Below, piece after piece: positions 22,390 to 33,505 of a stretch of DNA of 64,000 nucleotides. Each line of letters opens with the position of its first letter. Position 1 is the stretch's first letter. This DNA is from Cubamyces lactineus. Lineage: Eukaryota; Basidiomycota; Agaricomycetes; Polyporales; Polyporaceae. The notes beneath the pieces are model-generated. The model made no database searches, was not told the origin of the DNA, and worked only from the letters and a program-made list of their open reading frames with translations. A program made the translations under genes and the position numbers. The DNA is taken from positions 496,001 to 560,000 of the forward strand of contig JACDTU010000016.1 of NCBI GenBank assembly GCA_022376465.1. Direction: 5' to 3'.

Positions 22390-24939
22390 TCAGCGGCCCG
22401 CCATGATCCGCGCGGAGTCGTCCCCGATGCCGTTCGCATACGCGCCTCCGCCTCCGCCGGTCATGCTCGCGACAGTGCGCTGCATATCGGTCCATTCTGA
22501 CTCTCGTGGCAGCGCCATGTCGCCGATGTCGTAGATGTACAGCCGCCCGTCGCTTCCGCCGACCGCCGCGCGCCGACCGTCCTTGCGCTCCCACCTGAGC
22601 TTGTTCAGCGCCTTCCCGGAGCCTACTGTTGTCGACACCACAGGTACCTACGGGTTCGTTATGAGCACTCCGCCTCGAACGAACCGTGTAAGTAAGGGAT
22701 AAACGCACCTCCGTGTCGTGGTTCAAATTCCAGATGTCGAACTTGCCCGCGCCGTCGACCGTCCCGAACAGCGCAGGGTGCGTCGGGTGCCACCGCGCGT
22801 CGTACACGTAGTCGTCCGCCTCATCAAACGAGTACAGCGGCGGTACGTGCGTTACTGACGTGCTCGGCTTCGCCAGCGACTTCGCGCGCCACAGCTTCAC
22901 CGTCCAGTCGACTGCGCATGTCAAGAACAGGTCCGAGAAGTCGACCGGGCCCACGAGCGGATGGAAATGTACGCCCATGACCGGCCCCGCGTGTCCCTTG
23001 TACACATCATACGGATTCAGGCCTGCCTTCGCGCCTGCGCGGTCATACCGGTTGGCTTGGTACACATTGCCCTCCTCCGTGCCGACCCAGAACGTAGTCG
23101 TTTCGTTGTCGGGGAAGTTAAGGGACGTGATAGCAACTTCACCAGTCTTGTTGTGACCCGAGTGGATAAGCTCCAGCGTTTCCTACATGACCACACAATG
23201 AATCTCGGTGGATGGGCGCAAGCCGCAAGACGCGTTGTACGTACCTGTGGCTGTGCTAGCATGTCGACGAGCCAGCTGCAGACGGTCCCGTCCGTACTGC
23301 TCGTGATCAGATTGTGCGCGTTCTGCGTGCCGACCATCTGCATCGCGTATACAGGATGCGTGTGTCCCGCGGCGGACAGCGGCGTCTTGAGCACAGGTAG
23401 ATGTTTCGACCGTGTATCCCAAAGCAAAATCTGACCGGAATACGTCCCTCCGAATACGAGATTCGAGTGGAATGGCGAGAACGTCACCGACAGTACGTCT
23501 GACTGCAACCGTTCAGCGACATGAAGGTGGAGGTGCGAACGAGTAGAATCTCACCTGGGAATGGAAGACGAACTCAGGCCGTTCTAACAGGTGCAGATTC
23601 CATACCGCAACGATACCGTCTGGCTCGTTCAGTGCCGCCGGGTTCTTGTTGTACGATGCACAGCTTAATTCAGGGTACTGAGACGTTTAAATCAGTCCGC
23701 TGCGACGCCTTTCACGTCACTGTGCTCACCTTTGGTGACCAGTCGATATCCGTGATGGAGCGGTTCTTCGTATACCGCTCGTCGTAGAATGCGCACACGC
23801 ACTTAATGCGCCCTTCCGATGCTTCACTATGGTACTCTCAGATTTAACACAGTGATAGAGTGATTGTCGCACGTACGGCCCGCTTTCCGCACCGATGGTA
23901 TAGTCACGGATGTAGTCGTAATTGTCGTTCAACGCGCGCTGAATGATCTTCGTCGACTGCTCGACGAAGTCTAAGAACTCCGGGGCCGAGAAGATGCTCA
24001 GCTTCTCCTCCTCGGTCATCTCTGGGTGCGTCGCAGGTCTGAATACACGATTTGCCCAATTCAATGAAGTGACGCACCTCGGATCTCTTGGGCAATCTCT
24101 TCGTCAAGCTGCTGGCTCTCTGCCTCGAGTTCCTGCTCGTGCGCTATCCGCTCAGCCTCCGCTGCCTCTCGTTCGCGCATTATGCGTTCTCGAATCTCCT
24201 CTTCGGATACAGCGACAGGTTCTGTCTCAATCTCCATCGTCTGCACCTCCTTGTTGTAGATTACTCGTTCCTACATAATCTCACAGATGAGTTACAATGC
24301 ACGAGTAACATGTCCACCAGAACGCGCACCTTCTGCGGCAGCTCAAAGAGCTCTTGCTCGATGTCAATGAGATCCGGTATTGTTCGCTGGGTCATCTCTC
24401 TAGCGTGGTACTGCCGTTCAGGTACCTGCCCTCCCCTTCCGATCATGGTTAACACCACACGTACCGTTCAATGACGTTCTCAGTGGCCCCGTTCTGAGAG
24501 TGAATGAGGGTTGTACCCATACTAAGCCTCGTATCGGACGTGACATCGCTCTGCCTACTTAGACGTCCAGACAGCGACAGAGTAGAAGGCCCAGGCAGGC
24601 CGACTTGGCCGAGAGAGGGAGTCCCAGGTACGGATGAGACGGGAGAGTCAACGGCGCTGTCGACACGGCTGCCAGGGCCAATGAGGGCGGAGACGAGGTC
24701 ATCGACGTCTCTTCGGGCAACAGACGGCCCTGCACCCTTTAACAAAACACATATCAGATGAGTATACGGTCACAGCAGGGAATGCAGCCGATGGAGAACG
24801 GGATGGAGAGCGGGCGGAGACGTACCTCGGAGGCCCGCCTCTCTGCATCTGCCTTCTGGCGATCTGCCCGCGCTTTACGGAGCTCTGCAAGCTTTGCACG
24901 CTTTGCCTCGATCTCTGCTCTTCGCTTCTCGGACATCAT
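22390..24939 (-). CDS. Cytoplasmic dynein intermediate chain (WD40)
   Basis: Scaffold of the dynein motor that binds dynactin p150 through its N-terminus and light chains and heavy chain through the rest; needed for nuclear migration in hyphae. The N-terminus [20 protein letters not shown] is the classic charged coiled coil. It is followed by a Ser-rich linker ([15 protein letters not shown]), a second coiled coil ([19 protein letters not shown]), and the domain beginning [22 protein letters not shown] repeats follow ([49 protein letters not shown]) and the last blade [14 protein letters not shown] before the stop at 22390. About nine introns. Two adjacent Met codons (24939 and 24936) could start it. 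Divergent from SEN2 with only about 206 bp between starts. Confidence 0.95.
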
Positions 24940-25145
24940 ACAAGGAGTTTCCGCGTGTTCGGCAGGCTATGGATATAAGGACAGCGGGTATGAGGAGAGG
25001 ATGAGGGCAAGAGGATGGACGCGCGTGTCGCGAGACGCGAGAGGAAGAGAAAGTCACGATCGACGCGCTTCGCCCATTCAATCTCTCTCCGCAACTCTGA
25101 GTCTGTGGCTGCTTTCCTCGAGCTCCAGCGTTGTACTTGCTGCAC
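24940..25145. promoter_or_regulatory. Compact divergent promoter of dynein intermediate chain and SEN2
   Basis: The 206 bp between two outward-facing ATGs must contain both promoters and 5' leaders. No canonical TATA box stands out; the sequence around 25010-25090 is purine/CpG-rich. Confidence 0.45.
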
Positions 25146-26944
25146 ATGTCGCTCATCGGCCCCTCACGCAGGCAAGGTGGCCAAAAAGCTGGAGCTCGCC
25201 GCGCCGAAAACAACAGAATATACGCCCACCCTCTTCCGCTCGCCTTCCACACTCCTGACTCTGCCTCCGCCGTCTCGCGCATTCTCTCTCTCCTCGGTGT
25301 CTCCTCTACGCGACTAGATAGCCCTCATTGCGAAGGCGTCTTTGATCCTTACACGCGTTCTGTCTGGGTCGTCTCCGAGAAGGACTCTACAATCCTATGG
25401 CGCCGTGGCTTCTTTGGCAAGGGTGATCTCTCCCGTAGTGAGCCCTCTTGGCTCGCACGGCAAATAAATGCGCGAAAAGCTGCTGGAAATTGTACGTAAT
25501 TAACTAAGACGACACCTTGGTGCTTCAAGGAAATCATGTTGCCCCTGCATACTCGCGTTTGCTCGCAAAACGAGTCGAACACTCAGACTCTTCGGAGATG
25601 ATATTCGTGGGCCTAGTAAAACGTCTGAACCTTGTGATAGTATATGAGGTCGACACATGCTTTCGACCGCTCTGCTGGAGTACTGGCGCACAATTTCTCC
25701 GAGATGGTCAGGCTAGGCTAGTGCCCATATCCTATAATGTGGCAGAACAGTGTTGAATGGGCCGTTCACAAACCCTGTGCGCATGTCCGCCATGGGGCCC
25801 CTACCACCGCACTCTAAACTTCATATAGCCAGGATATCTGGAGGTCACCGCTAATACACGCTTCGCCCACCCAGACATGACCTCTGAAGAGATCCGCGAA
25901 AAACGCCGCGCCGAACGCCGCCAATTCAAGCTCGACCGCGCCGCCGCCATCGCGCGAGCCGCCGCCGAGGCAGAAGCAGCCTTCGCAGAAGGCCGCCAAG
26001 CCGCGCCGACCGTCATCCCCTCTGGAGCGACGTGGAAGCCCCAGCAGCAGCAGCCCTCAGAAGGGCCTTCGCTGCCCGAGGCGCCGCCAGAAGACAGCGA
26101 CGAGGACGGTGAGGGCGAAGGCGAAGGCGGAGAAGAAGAGGAGCCGCTCGAGAACGTCGAGCACCTCCAGCTGACGCTGCAGGAGGCGTGGTTCCTCGTC
26201 TGGAACCTCGACTGCTTGACAGTGCTCGACCCGCAGACGGTACCGACTCATATACACTCCTATGACAAGCCTCATCTGAACACTTTTCTCCCGCAGAACG
26301 AACCCATGACCCTCGAACAAATTTGGCGGGCCTTCCAGGATGTGCACTCCATACCGCCACCCCAATCGCCAACCGACCCACAGGCGCTACGCTTCGACAA
26401 CCCCTTCCTCGTACACTACGCCGCATATCACTACTACCGTGCCCTCGGCTGGGTCGTCAAAGGCGGAATCAAGTTCTGCGTCGACTTCCTGCTGTACAAA
26501 CGCGGTCCCGTTTTCCACCACGCAGAGTACGTCCTCTCCCCAATATTATCATGCCATGTCTCCTTATACCTCATCTTTACTAACCGCCCTAAAACACAGG
26601 TTCGCCGTGGTTGTCATTCCAGTATACGAAGACCCCGCCGACCAAGAGTCATCCCCGTTCAACCTCCCCAACTCGCAAACGTTCTCCTGGACGTGGCTCA
26701 GCACAGTAAATCGCGTGAACTCACAAGTGCAAAAGGTGGGTTATCAATCCTACCATTCACCCGCCGTGTTGCAATTGCTGATACCTCTTCCCAATCCACA
26801 TAGACTCTAATTCTGACATACGTGACGATTCCCGCACGATCTCGCGTATCGCCCGAACTTGTCTCCTCTCCTGCATGTCTCGCACATTACTCTGTCCGAG
26901 ACGTCGTTCTACGGAGATTCATCCCTGCACGCATGCGTGATTAG
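25146..26944 (+). CDS. SEN2: tRNA-splicing endonuclease subunit SEN2 (catalytic)
   Basis: Cuts the 5' splice site of intron-containing pre-tRNAs in the SEN2-15-34-54 complex. The N-terminal region carries CEGVFDPYTRSVWV and WRRGFFGKGDLSRSEPSW, hallmark SEN2 motifs. A 382-nt intron (25494-25875) joins to EEIREKRRAERRQFKLDRAA, an acidic tract, and LQEAWFLVWNLDCLTVLD. The nuclease domain shows the catalytic Tyr in FLLYKRGPVFHH, the His in FHHAEF completed across an intron, and the Lys in QVQKTLILTYVTIPA after the last intron. The protein ends SVRDVVLRRFIPARMRD. The start ATG is the first in the open frame upstream of the conserved block; a downstream start is not excluded. Confidence 0.93.
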
Positions 26945-27253
26945 GACTGTAGCATAGACAATTTGTTTGTATACTAGGGCACGTTACGTGTTGTATACGT
27001 CTTACTTTTGATCCCAGCGGAGACATTCTTGACTTGCAGACACGCAACATACGATGGAGATATTGACAGGTATATTCATAGCGTACAATGCGACTAGCGC
27101 GACGTAAGATAGCAATCACAGCGTCACGAACACCTCTAAGAGGAGCTGAGTGAGCTCTTCCACTTATCTCCACCTCCCCTTCCCCTCACGACCCCAGCCA
27201 AACCCGCACCGCGAACCACGAAAAAAGCCAACGAAGATAGTGAACGAAGATGA
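26945..27253. other. Convergent intergenic region, nothing recognised
   Basis: 3' flanks of SEN2 (+) and the THP3-like gene (-). AT-moderate, no gene or repeat seen. Confidence 0.4.
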
Positions 27254-29481
27254 TCATACCGCGCCCTTGATCTGCACTCTTCTGTACTTCTCCTCGTACG
27301 CCGTTGCGAGCTGCGGCCCCGCCGGCTTGCAGTCCAACACCGCGTCCGCGTCCGGCGCGTTCGGGTTCGTGAAGAAGCCCGCGCGGTGCTCGACCAGGAA
27401 TTCGCGCGCCGCAGCGGGCGTGTCGAACGCGAGCTCGTTCTGGATGAACGTCAATTGCAGCGTGCGGTACCTGCAGGCACGAACGTGGCCGTTATTCCGT
27501 CGCAGATTGTAGGGCGTGTGCATGGACGAGATCGGGGCGGTGCAATGAGCGGGAGAAGACCGAGGGTGAACCGACAAAGAAGTGTGGTCAGCGTTCGTGT
27601 TCTAGATTCAGAGACATCTCTCCCGCTCGCAAAGGGTCGAGCACGGAAGAACCATTGGAACCACCCTTCCGCAACCACCTTCCCCGCAGGCAGACCAAAA
27701 CGGGCAGGCAGAAAGGGAGGTCGGGAAGGCACGAAGGCGGGGCGCGTAGAATGCAGTACTCACGCTTTTGTCATGACCATGAGGGCCCGTATACGTTCCC
27801 TATCAATGAAATGGTCCATGATGTACGCGCCCATGTTCGGCGCGTTCATGTACAAGTCAAACAGCGCGTGGTAGTTGCCCATCGCAATCGCGCGCTGGAC
27901 CGCGAGCGCGTGCCGCACCGCCGGGTCCGCTTTCTGCTTTTCTGTTAGCTGACCTACGTACAAATTCAAGTCTGCCCGTCCGACGCCGACGTACGGCGCA
28001 GAGACAATAGGGTGTGGCGGTGGGATTCGTGAAGAGACGTCAGCGCGCTCCTCGAGCGGAACGTATGCGGCAAAGAGCGTACCACTTCGATTACGCCCGT
28101 GCAAGAGCATCAGTATTCGATACGCCGTAAACTCTTCGACCTTGCCGGGGATGCCGAGCTCATAGAGGTTGCGGAGCATGGCTTGACATTGGTTGTATTC
28201 GACCATGTCGCCCTGCACACGCCAAGCGGTCCCACTCGTCAACGTCACCGCACAGGGGATGATCCTCGGACACGAGCAGAAGCCGGGGACGTCGGGAGGG
28301 AGCGCACATACCACTTCGAGCGCCATCCGCGCATGGATCTCGTACACCGTCACCGTGAACTCGTTCTTTATGCGCTGCACCTGCGCGACACAAAGACAAT
28401 AAGGTGCGAACGCGCTGTCAACACGTCCGACAGAAGAAGGCGGGCGGAAGAGAGGCGCACGGTTAGGTCTTGCCGTAAGCTCTTGAATTGGCTGCATATC
28501 CAATTGTACGTGGCCTTCTCGCGCCACCTCTTCTTGAGCTGGTTCAGGGTCTCTTGCAAGACGTGGTACGGACGTATCTGCTCCGGTTTGGGTTCCTGCG
28601 CAGACATGGCGAATGGCGCGAAGTCAGGCGTCGATCCGACCGCTCAGCGCCCAGCGGCGGCCACTCACTGAGGTCAACCGCAAATAGTCCTTGAAGATCT
28701 CCTGGGACGTGCCCACGATGGTGAAGCGGTCCCAGTTCGGCACGTTCTGCAACCACGCCACGCAGCACGTCAGACAATAGCGAGCACAGCGCAGGAACTG
28801 GGGTCAAGACCGACCGGATCCGCGTCAGGGTTGTCGGCGTCGTACGTCGCCGGGGTGCCGGAGCGGGATTTGTAGAGTTGCGGGTTAGCGTACGGAGAAG
28901 GGTATGGGGAGGTATGGTTGTTGAATGGACGCGAACTTTTCTGCCGTTCGATCTCATGCTCGCGCTGGAAGCGGGCGGCCCTACGATTCAGTGCTGCGGC
29001 GTCATCCGGATCTAATGCGTTCGCTGCAGCAGCCTTGGATACGGATCCTTTCTTGGTCTTCTTATTACTTGACGAGTGGTTCTCATTCCTTCACCATGCA
29101 CGGTTAGCTTCCTCGACAACCCCGCGAAGGTGGTAGACTCACAATTTCCGCTTCAGGTGGCTATGCGTTGAGAGCACAGGTGGTGGCTTGGGCATCAGGC
29201 TCCAATGCATACTCAGCCAACCGTAGAAGACGTCGAAACTATGAGCGGGGACAAGCGCACCTCTTGAGTTGCACCCCGTCCCAGTCTGTCGTCCACAGCG
29301 TCTTGTTCGCATACGACTCAGCAATCACCTGTTTAAGTTCAGTCTGAGCCTCTTCCCGGTTCGCATCGGTCATCTGTCCTAGACATTTCGCAACCCATTC
29401 TCTGCACGACTGTGAGTAGAGCGATCGGGACTGAGAGCAACGAGCGTACTTCAGTTTTGGCGGCCAGCTCTCCGTAGACAT
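27254..29481 (-). CDS. THP3/LENG8-like SAC3/GANP-domain protein
   Basis: Likely nuclear mRNA biogenesis and splicing-coupled factor; yeast Thp3 works with Csn12. The N-terminus MSTESWPPKLK joins over a short intron to EWVAKCLGQM and SYANKTLWTTDWDGVQLK, the N-terminal signature of this family. A Lys-rich, low-complexity middle follows (SSSNKKTKKGSVSKAAAA). The SAC3/PCI domain contains QTLNQLKKRW-like sequence, FTVTVYEIHARMALEV, GDMVEYNQCQAMLRNLYE, ALAVQRAIAMGNYHALFDLY and FIDRERIRALMVMTKA. The last exon holds LQLTFIQNELAFDTPAAARE and ends RRVQIKGAV. About nine introns. Identification rests on the paired N-terminal and SAC3 motifs; general SAC3 itself is longer and less similar. Confidence 0.88.
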
Positions 29482-29996
29482 TCTGATGAATCGTATCCAA
29501 GCAGTGCACAGATGAGAAATAAGGATAACAGTTCTTAAACAATGCTGTCAGAGAGAGATAGAGTGGCCGACGTTGTCTGTAGCGAGCGGACCAGTATGGC
29601 TGCAGTGGTGGGATAAGTGGTAAGCGGTCTGGGCACCGGACCCAGCCACACCAGGCATACACAAGCATTTCATTTTCGATTATTTTACTTCTACACGTGC
29701 AAAAACTGGCCACAAAACCTTGCCTAATCCCCCGTCGTTTATTCGTCCTTCGCACTAATTCCGCACAGACGCGTACCTCAAAGCTCGAACAAACGCAGGA
29801 GCAGTCCCGAAGACGAATGTGATCCATTATGTTTGCACTACTGAAGTATGGGTGCAGGAGACAACGAAGGACGTGCACGTAGCGAGAACCTTGTGTCGGG
29901 TTTGCAGGTGGAATAAACAGTCCGATTTCGATCTCGACTATGCACACGGACGTCCCCAACGACTTCCAGGCAGATAGGTACTCTAATCTAGACGTC
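29482..29996. other. Intergenic region, nothing recognised
   Basis: Promoter of the THP3-like gene and 3' flank of cytochrome c1. AT-moderate, no coding or repeat signal. Confidence 0.4.
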
Positions 29997-31323
29997 TCAA
30001 GGCTTGTTCGCGGGAGGGTTGTACACTGCACATGCCGGTCAGCATCAAATTCTAGCGGGTACCAGTGTCACAGAGACGTACAGATCTTCCTCGTCTTGAT
30101 GACGCTCCACTTAAAGCGTTTGATGTAGATGCTGATAGCCCACAACGTTGAGAACAGGATGACAGCCTTGAGACCGTTCTTCTTGCGCTCATCGTGTTCA
30201 GGCTCCGCAGCCCAGTTCAAGAAGGTGACGACGTCCTTAGCCATCTGCGAGGTGGTTGCAGGAGTGCCTGAATGATACGCCTGTCAGTCATAGCGCTTTT
30301 TGCTTTAGAACTATGACGCACCATCCTCGTACTCGACGAGGCCGTCAAAGAGCACACGCGCCATGGAGATGGCGTTGCCGGGGAAGTAGGGGTTGTAGTT
30401 CATGCCATCACGGATCTCGAAACCAGCCGGGGGATCCCGGTAGCCAGTCAGGAGAGAGAAGATGTAGTCCTGTGGTCAACCGTCCCTCCTATGAGAATCT
30501 GCCAGTCACGGCAACAAACGCGAAAGTGCACATACCGCACCACCGTGACGAGCCTTGACGATCAGACTCAAGTCAGGAGGAAGAGCACCACCGTTGCTAG
30601 CACGAGCAGCCTCCTCGTTGGGGTACGGAGCGGGCATGTAGTCGGAGAGCTTGCCCGGGCGCATGAACATCTCGCCCTGGTCGTTGGGCCCATCCTCGTA
30701 CTCGACCTCCTCTGCCATCGCCTTCACCTCATCGACAGTGTGGGAGACACCGACGAGATTGCGCCAAGCAATGCGGTCAAGCGAGTGGCATGCCGCGCAG
30801 ACCTCGCGGTAGACCTGGTAGCCTCTCCGGATGCTGCAACACGAATCAGACGCGGAGAAGTGACGTGACGACACGAGTTGCGTTACCTGGCGTGGTCGAA
30901 AGAGTCGAGCCATCCTGAGTGCGACCAGGGGTATTGAGGCGGGTGAAGACCCTCCTCGGCGGGAGAGTTGGCGTGGACCTCGCCAATGAAGGGGAGGGTG
31001 CCGTAAAGGTTAGCGTACCATGCAATGGAGCCGACCGTCGCAAACGTCGCGGAGGCAAGGGCAGCGCGAGATGTCAACAAGGACTGAGGGCGGAAACTGA
31101 GTATCGCATTCCAGCAGGACTGCGTGGGCATGTACACACCTCAAACGCGGAGGATGACGAGGAGGAGGTGGAGGCAAAACGGACACGCTGTTCGAGTTTG
31201 TGAGTGCGGTGACGAGCGGGACGGATGGAGTGTATGCACCTGAACGTTGCGTGCGCTGTTGAAGGCGGTCGAGCGGAGGGCCGCGACGTTCTTCAAGGCA
31301 CCCGCAGGGAGCCTGGCGAGCAT
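29997..31323 (-). CDS. CYT1: Cytochrome c1, heme protein of mitochondrial complex III
   Basis: Passes electrons from the Rieske protein to cytochrome c in the inner membrane. A bipartite presequence begins [18 protein letters not shown], followed by a hydrophobic [15 protein letters not shown] sorting segment. The mature part shows the c-type heme site CAACHSLDR (CXXCH), [50 protein letters not shown] and [15 protein letters not shown]. The C-terminal membrane anchor is [20 protein letters not shown], with a matrix tail rebuilt over a final intron ([11 protein letters not shown], stop at 29997). Six introns. An in-frame ATG at 31563 exists, but 31323 gives the standard presequence. Confidence 0.96.
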
Positions 31324-31832
31324 TTTGAGGGATGAGCACAACGAGTCGGTCGACGACGACGGCGGCGGCGGATATTCGAGAGAGCAAGAGGGCGGGCGCT
31401 CGTTCGTCACACCGGTCACACTGGACCCTCCGCGGGAGAATCCGGATCCGTCTCCCGAACAAATCACAGCCAGTCCGTTTGTGGCCATGCACCAGACGCC
31501 GACCGTCGCGGCCAGACCGGCCGGGCTCTCCGGATACGCCTCCGATGCCCGATAGACGCTCATGAAGGCAACATGACAGTCGCGTGGGGCTCGCGTTCAT
31601 GAAAGTACGCTCTTCGTGCCTTCTCCAAGGTCGTCATGCAAGAATTTCATCTCACCAGAGCCACATATTCATATGCCATAAGAGGAAGCGGTCATGAACG
31701 TCATATGCATCCAGGAGGGTAGGAAAATGTCCTAATTTACACACGGAAACATACAGGTGGGACAGGGGGGAAGGGGAATCAGTCGCATGAACACAGCCCG
31801 AGCCAGCAGAGCAAGTTGCACGACTCCTAGCC
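31324..31832. other. Intergenic region, nothing recognised
   Basis: Cytochrome c1 promoter/leader and 3' flank of the CYSTM gene. The stretch 31640-31790 is AT-richer. An open frame continues upstream of CYT1 to 31563 but looks like leader read-through. Confidence 0.4.
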
Positions 31833-32322
31833 TCAGAACAAGCAGTCGCAACAGAGCTCTACAAGTGCGCTGAGTTAGCAACGCAACCTGTTGGGACAGG
31901 CAGAAGGATGAGCCTCACCTTCTGCGCAGCAACACAGACACATTCCCGCTAGGCAAGCACAGCAGCTGTCGCCTCCGCCCTTGTCTTGCTGTTGACTGCG
32001 GAGCACCAGGGATGTATGTCAGCGACGCCACGGACCGAAAGCGCACCTGCTCTTGCAGCACTTACACATATACTGTCTGAGGAGGAGGTTGGGGCTGGTA
32101 GGGCTGGCCGTAACCAGGTTGAGGTTGACCGTAAGGCTGTTGGTACCCGCCCTGATATGCAGCCTGAGGTTGTTGGGGGTAGTAACCGCCCTGTCCAGGA
32201 GGAGGCCCTGATGCAGGGAGACTTAGTGGGCGCTGACGCACAGGGAGAACGCCAAAAGAAGACATACCAGCCGGTGGGTAGTACTGCTGCTGACCGCCGC
32301 CGTAGTAGTCTTTGTTGGACAT
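31833..32322 (-). CDS. CYSTM-type cysteine-rich tail-anchored microprotein
   Basis: Small stress-associated membrane protein type. Exon 1 encodes MSNKDYYGGGQQQYYPPAG. Exon 2 is a Pro/Gln/Gly/Tyr-rich tract (PPPGQGGYYPQQPQ, QPQPGYGQPYQPQ). After an intron, QQQDKGGGDS leads into the cysteine block CCACLAGMCLCCCAEELCCD, closing with CLF before the stop at 31833. The last part is joined over an intron that places the Glu-Glu. The order (polar QGYP-rich arm, then a Cys-rich hydrophobic C-terminal helix) defines CYSTM proteins, which sit in membranes and are tied to stress tolerance or metal/redox in yeast and plants. About 85-95 residues. Coding blocks are all small and easily missed. Confidence 0.85.
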
Positions 32323-32569
32323 GAGTGTAGAGGAAGAGATGCGAGTGTGAGTGCGAGAGGAGGGGAACACGCAGCTGCCGAATGCGGGAGCTTATTATAG
32401 CATGCGCCTCCCACGTGATGGATGACGCCCGGCCGGCGGCAGATTGCCCTGCCTGCTCGTCGGACTCGGACGCGTTCGATCGCAATTGCATGCCACCTCC
32501 GCCCGCGCAGTCCGACTCCGAGTCTTACGCTGTCCTGTTGACATCTTTTCCCTTCGTTTCCAACTGCCA

Positions 32570-33075
32570 CTACCTCGCCCATGGCAGCGCAGAGCATCGC
32601 GCGCAGTACGGGCAGCCTGCGTTACAGGAACAAGCAGCGACAGATGACTGACTGCGCAGCTCTGAAGCTGTACACTTCCTCCAGTGCGCCCCGATCCACG
32701 TACGCAAGCTGAGCGCTGCTCGTCCATAAACCCAGTAATCAAAGGCGGACGCTCCGTTCCAGCGCTCCGGTGCCGTGCCTATCGCCTTCATAAGCGTCTG
32801 TTCTCTGGTCCACCATCTTGCCGCGCTGTCTGCCGTGTTGATATCGAACTGCACCGAAGGTCTGCGTATCGCCTTGAGCAGCACGGTACTTTCGCGAATG
32901 GTCGCATGGGTCTCGAGAGGGACAAAGTCTAAGCAAGGTTACGAGCACACGGTTGACAGTCGTGGTACATACAGTCTCGCCCAATCCCGGTCGGGTGGCA
33001 GGTGCTTCCTGGGGAAGGCGAAGCCCCGCCGGTAATGCTCGCGCAGAACGATTATAAATCGCAGGGAACCATGCA
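32570..33075 (-). CDS. Hypothetical small protein, gene structure incomplete
   Basis: Two blocks read like real protein. The upstream block begins MHGSLRFIIVLREHYRRGFA and continues FPRKHLPPDRDWARL. The downstream block contains FVPLETHATIRESTVLLK, SVQFDINTADSAARWWTRE, AIGTAPERWNGASAFDYWVY and ALSLRTWIGAHWRK. A GTATGT...CTTAG intron of 44 nt (about 32938-32981) plainly separates them, but the phases I can read do not join cleanly, so the true splice or start differs slightly. The C-terminal end after ASELRSQ is also uncertain. Rich in Arg and Trp, no signal peptide or membrane helix. I do not recognise the family. Confidence 0.4.
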
Positions 33076-33505
33076 TATCCGCGAGATTCCATCTGCCAAA
33101 CAAAACACGTACAACGTACAACTAGCTCAGCCTCGAACTCGCGTCATCCGTTACTCTATACGGCATACGTAGAAGTCCAGACGCCCTGCACACAAAAAAG
33201 AGAGCGAGGGTTCTGTCCGGGTAGGCACACAGCGAAGTGCGAATCAGGAAAGAAAGAAATCAACGGGCAGGAGAACGAACGAACGAAGGTGCGAAACAAG
33301 CGGAACGTACGTGTGTGGTCACACTACTCGGAATGAAACGTTCAAACAATAGCACAACAGCCCCAATCGCATGCGTGCCCAGGGAGCGCCGGCCTGTCAT
33401 CGAGCGGTCGACCGACGCGAGCCCAGGCGCGCACAAGCCACGCCGTACCACAATGGTGAGAGCGAGAGCTAAAGAGAGCGCGGAGGAGCAGCGATCCTTG
33501 TAACG
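33076..33505. other. Intergenic region, nothing recognised
   Basis: Purine-rich stretch at 33190-33300 with repeated GAAC/GAAAG words, including AACGAACGAACGAAGG at about 33276-33291. No gene seen. Confidence 0.4.
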
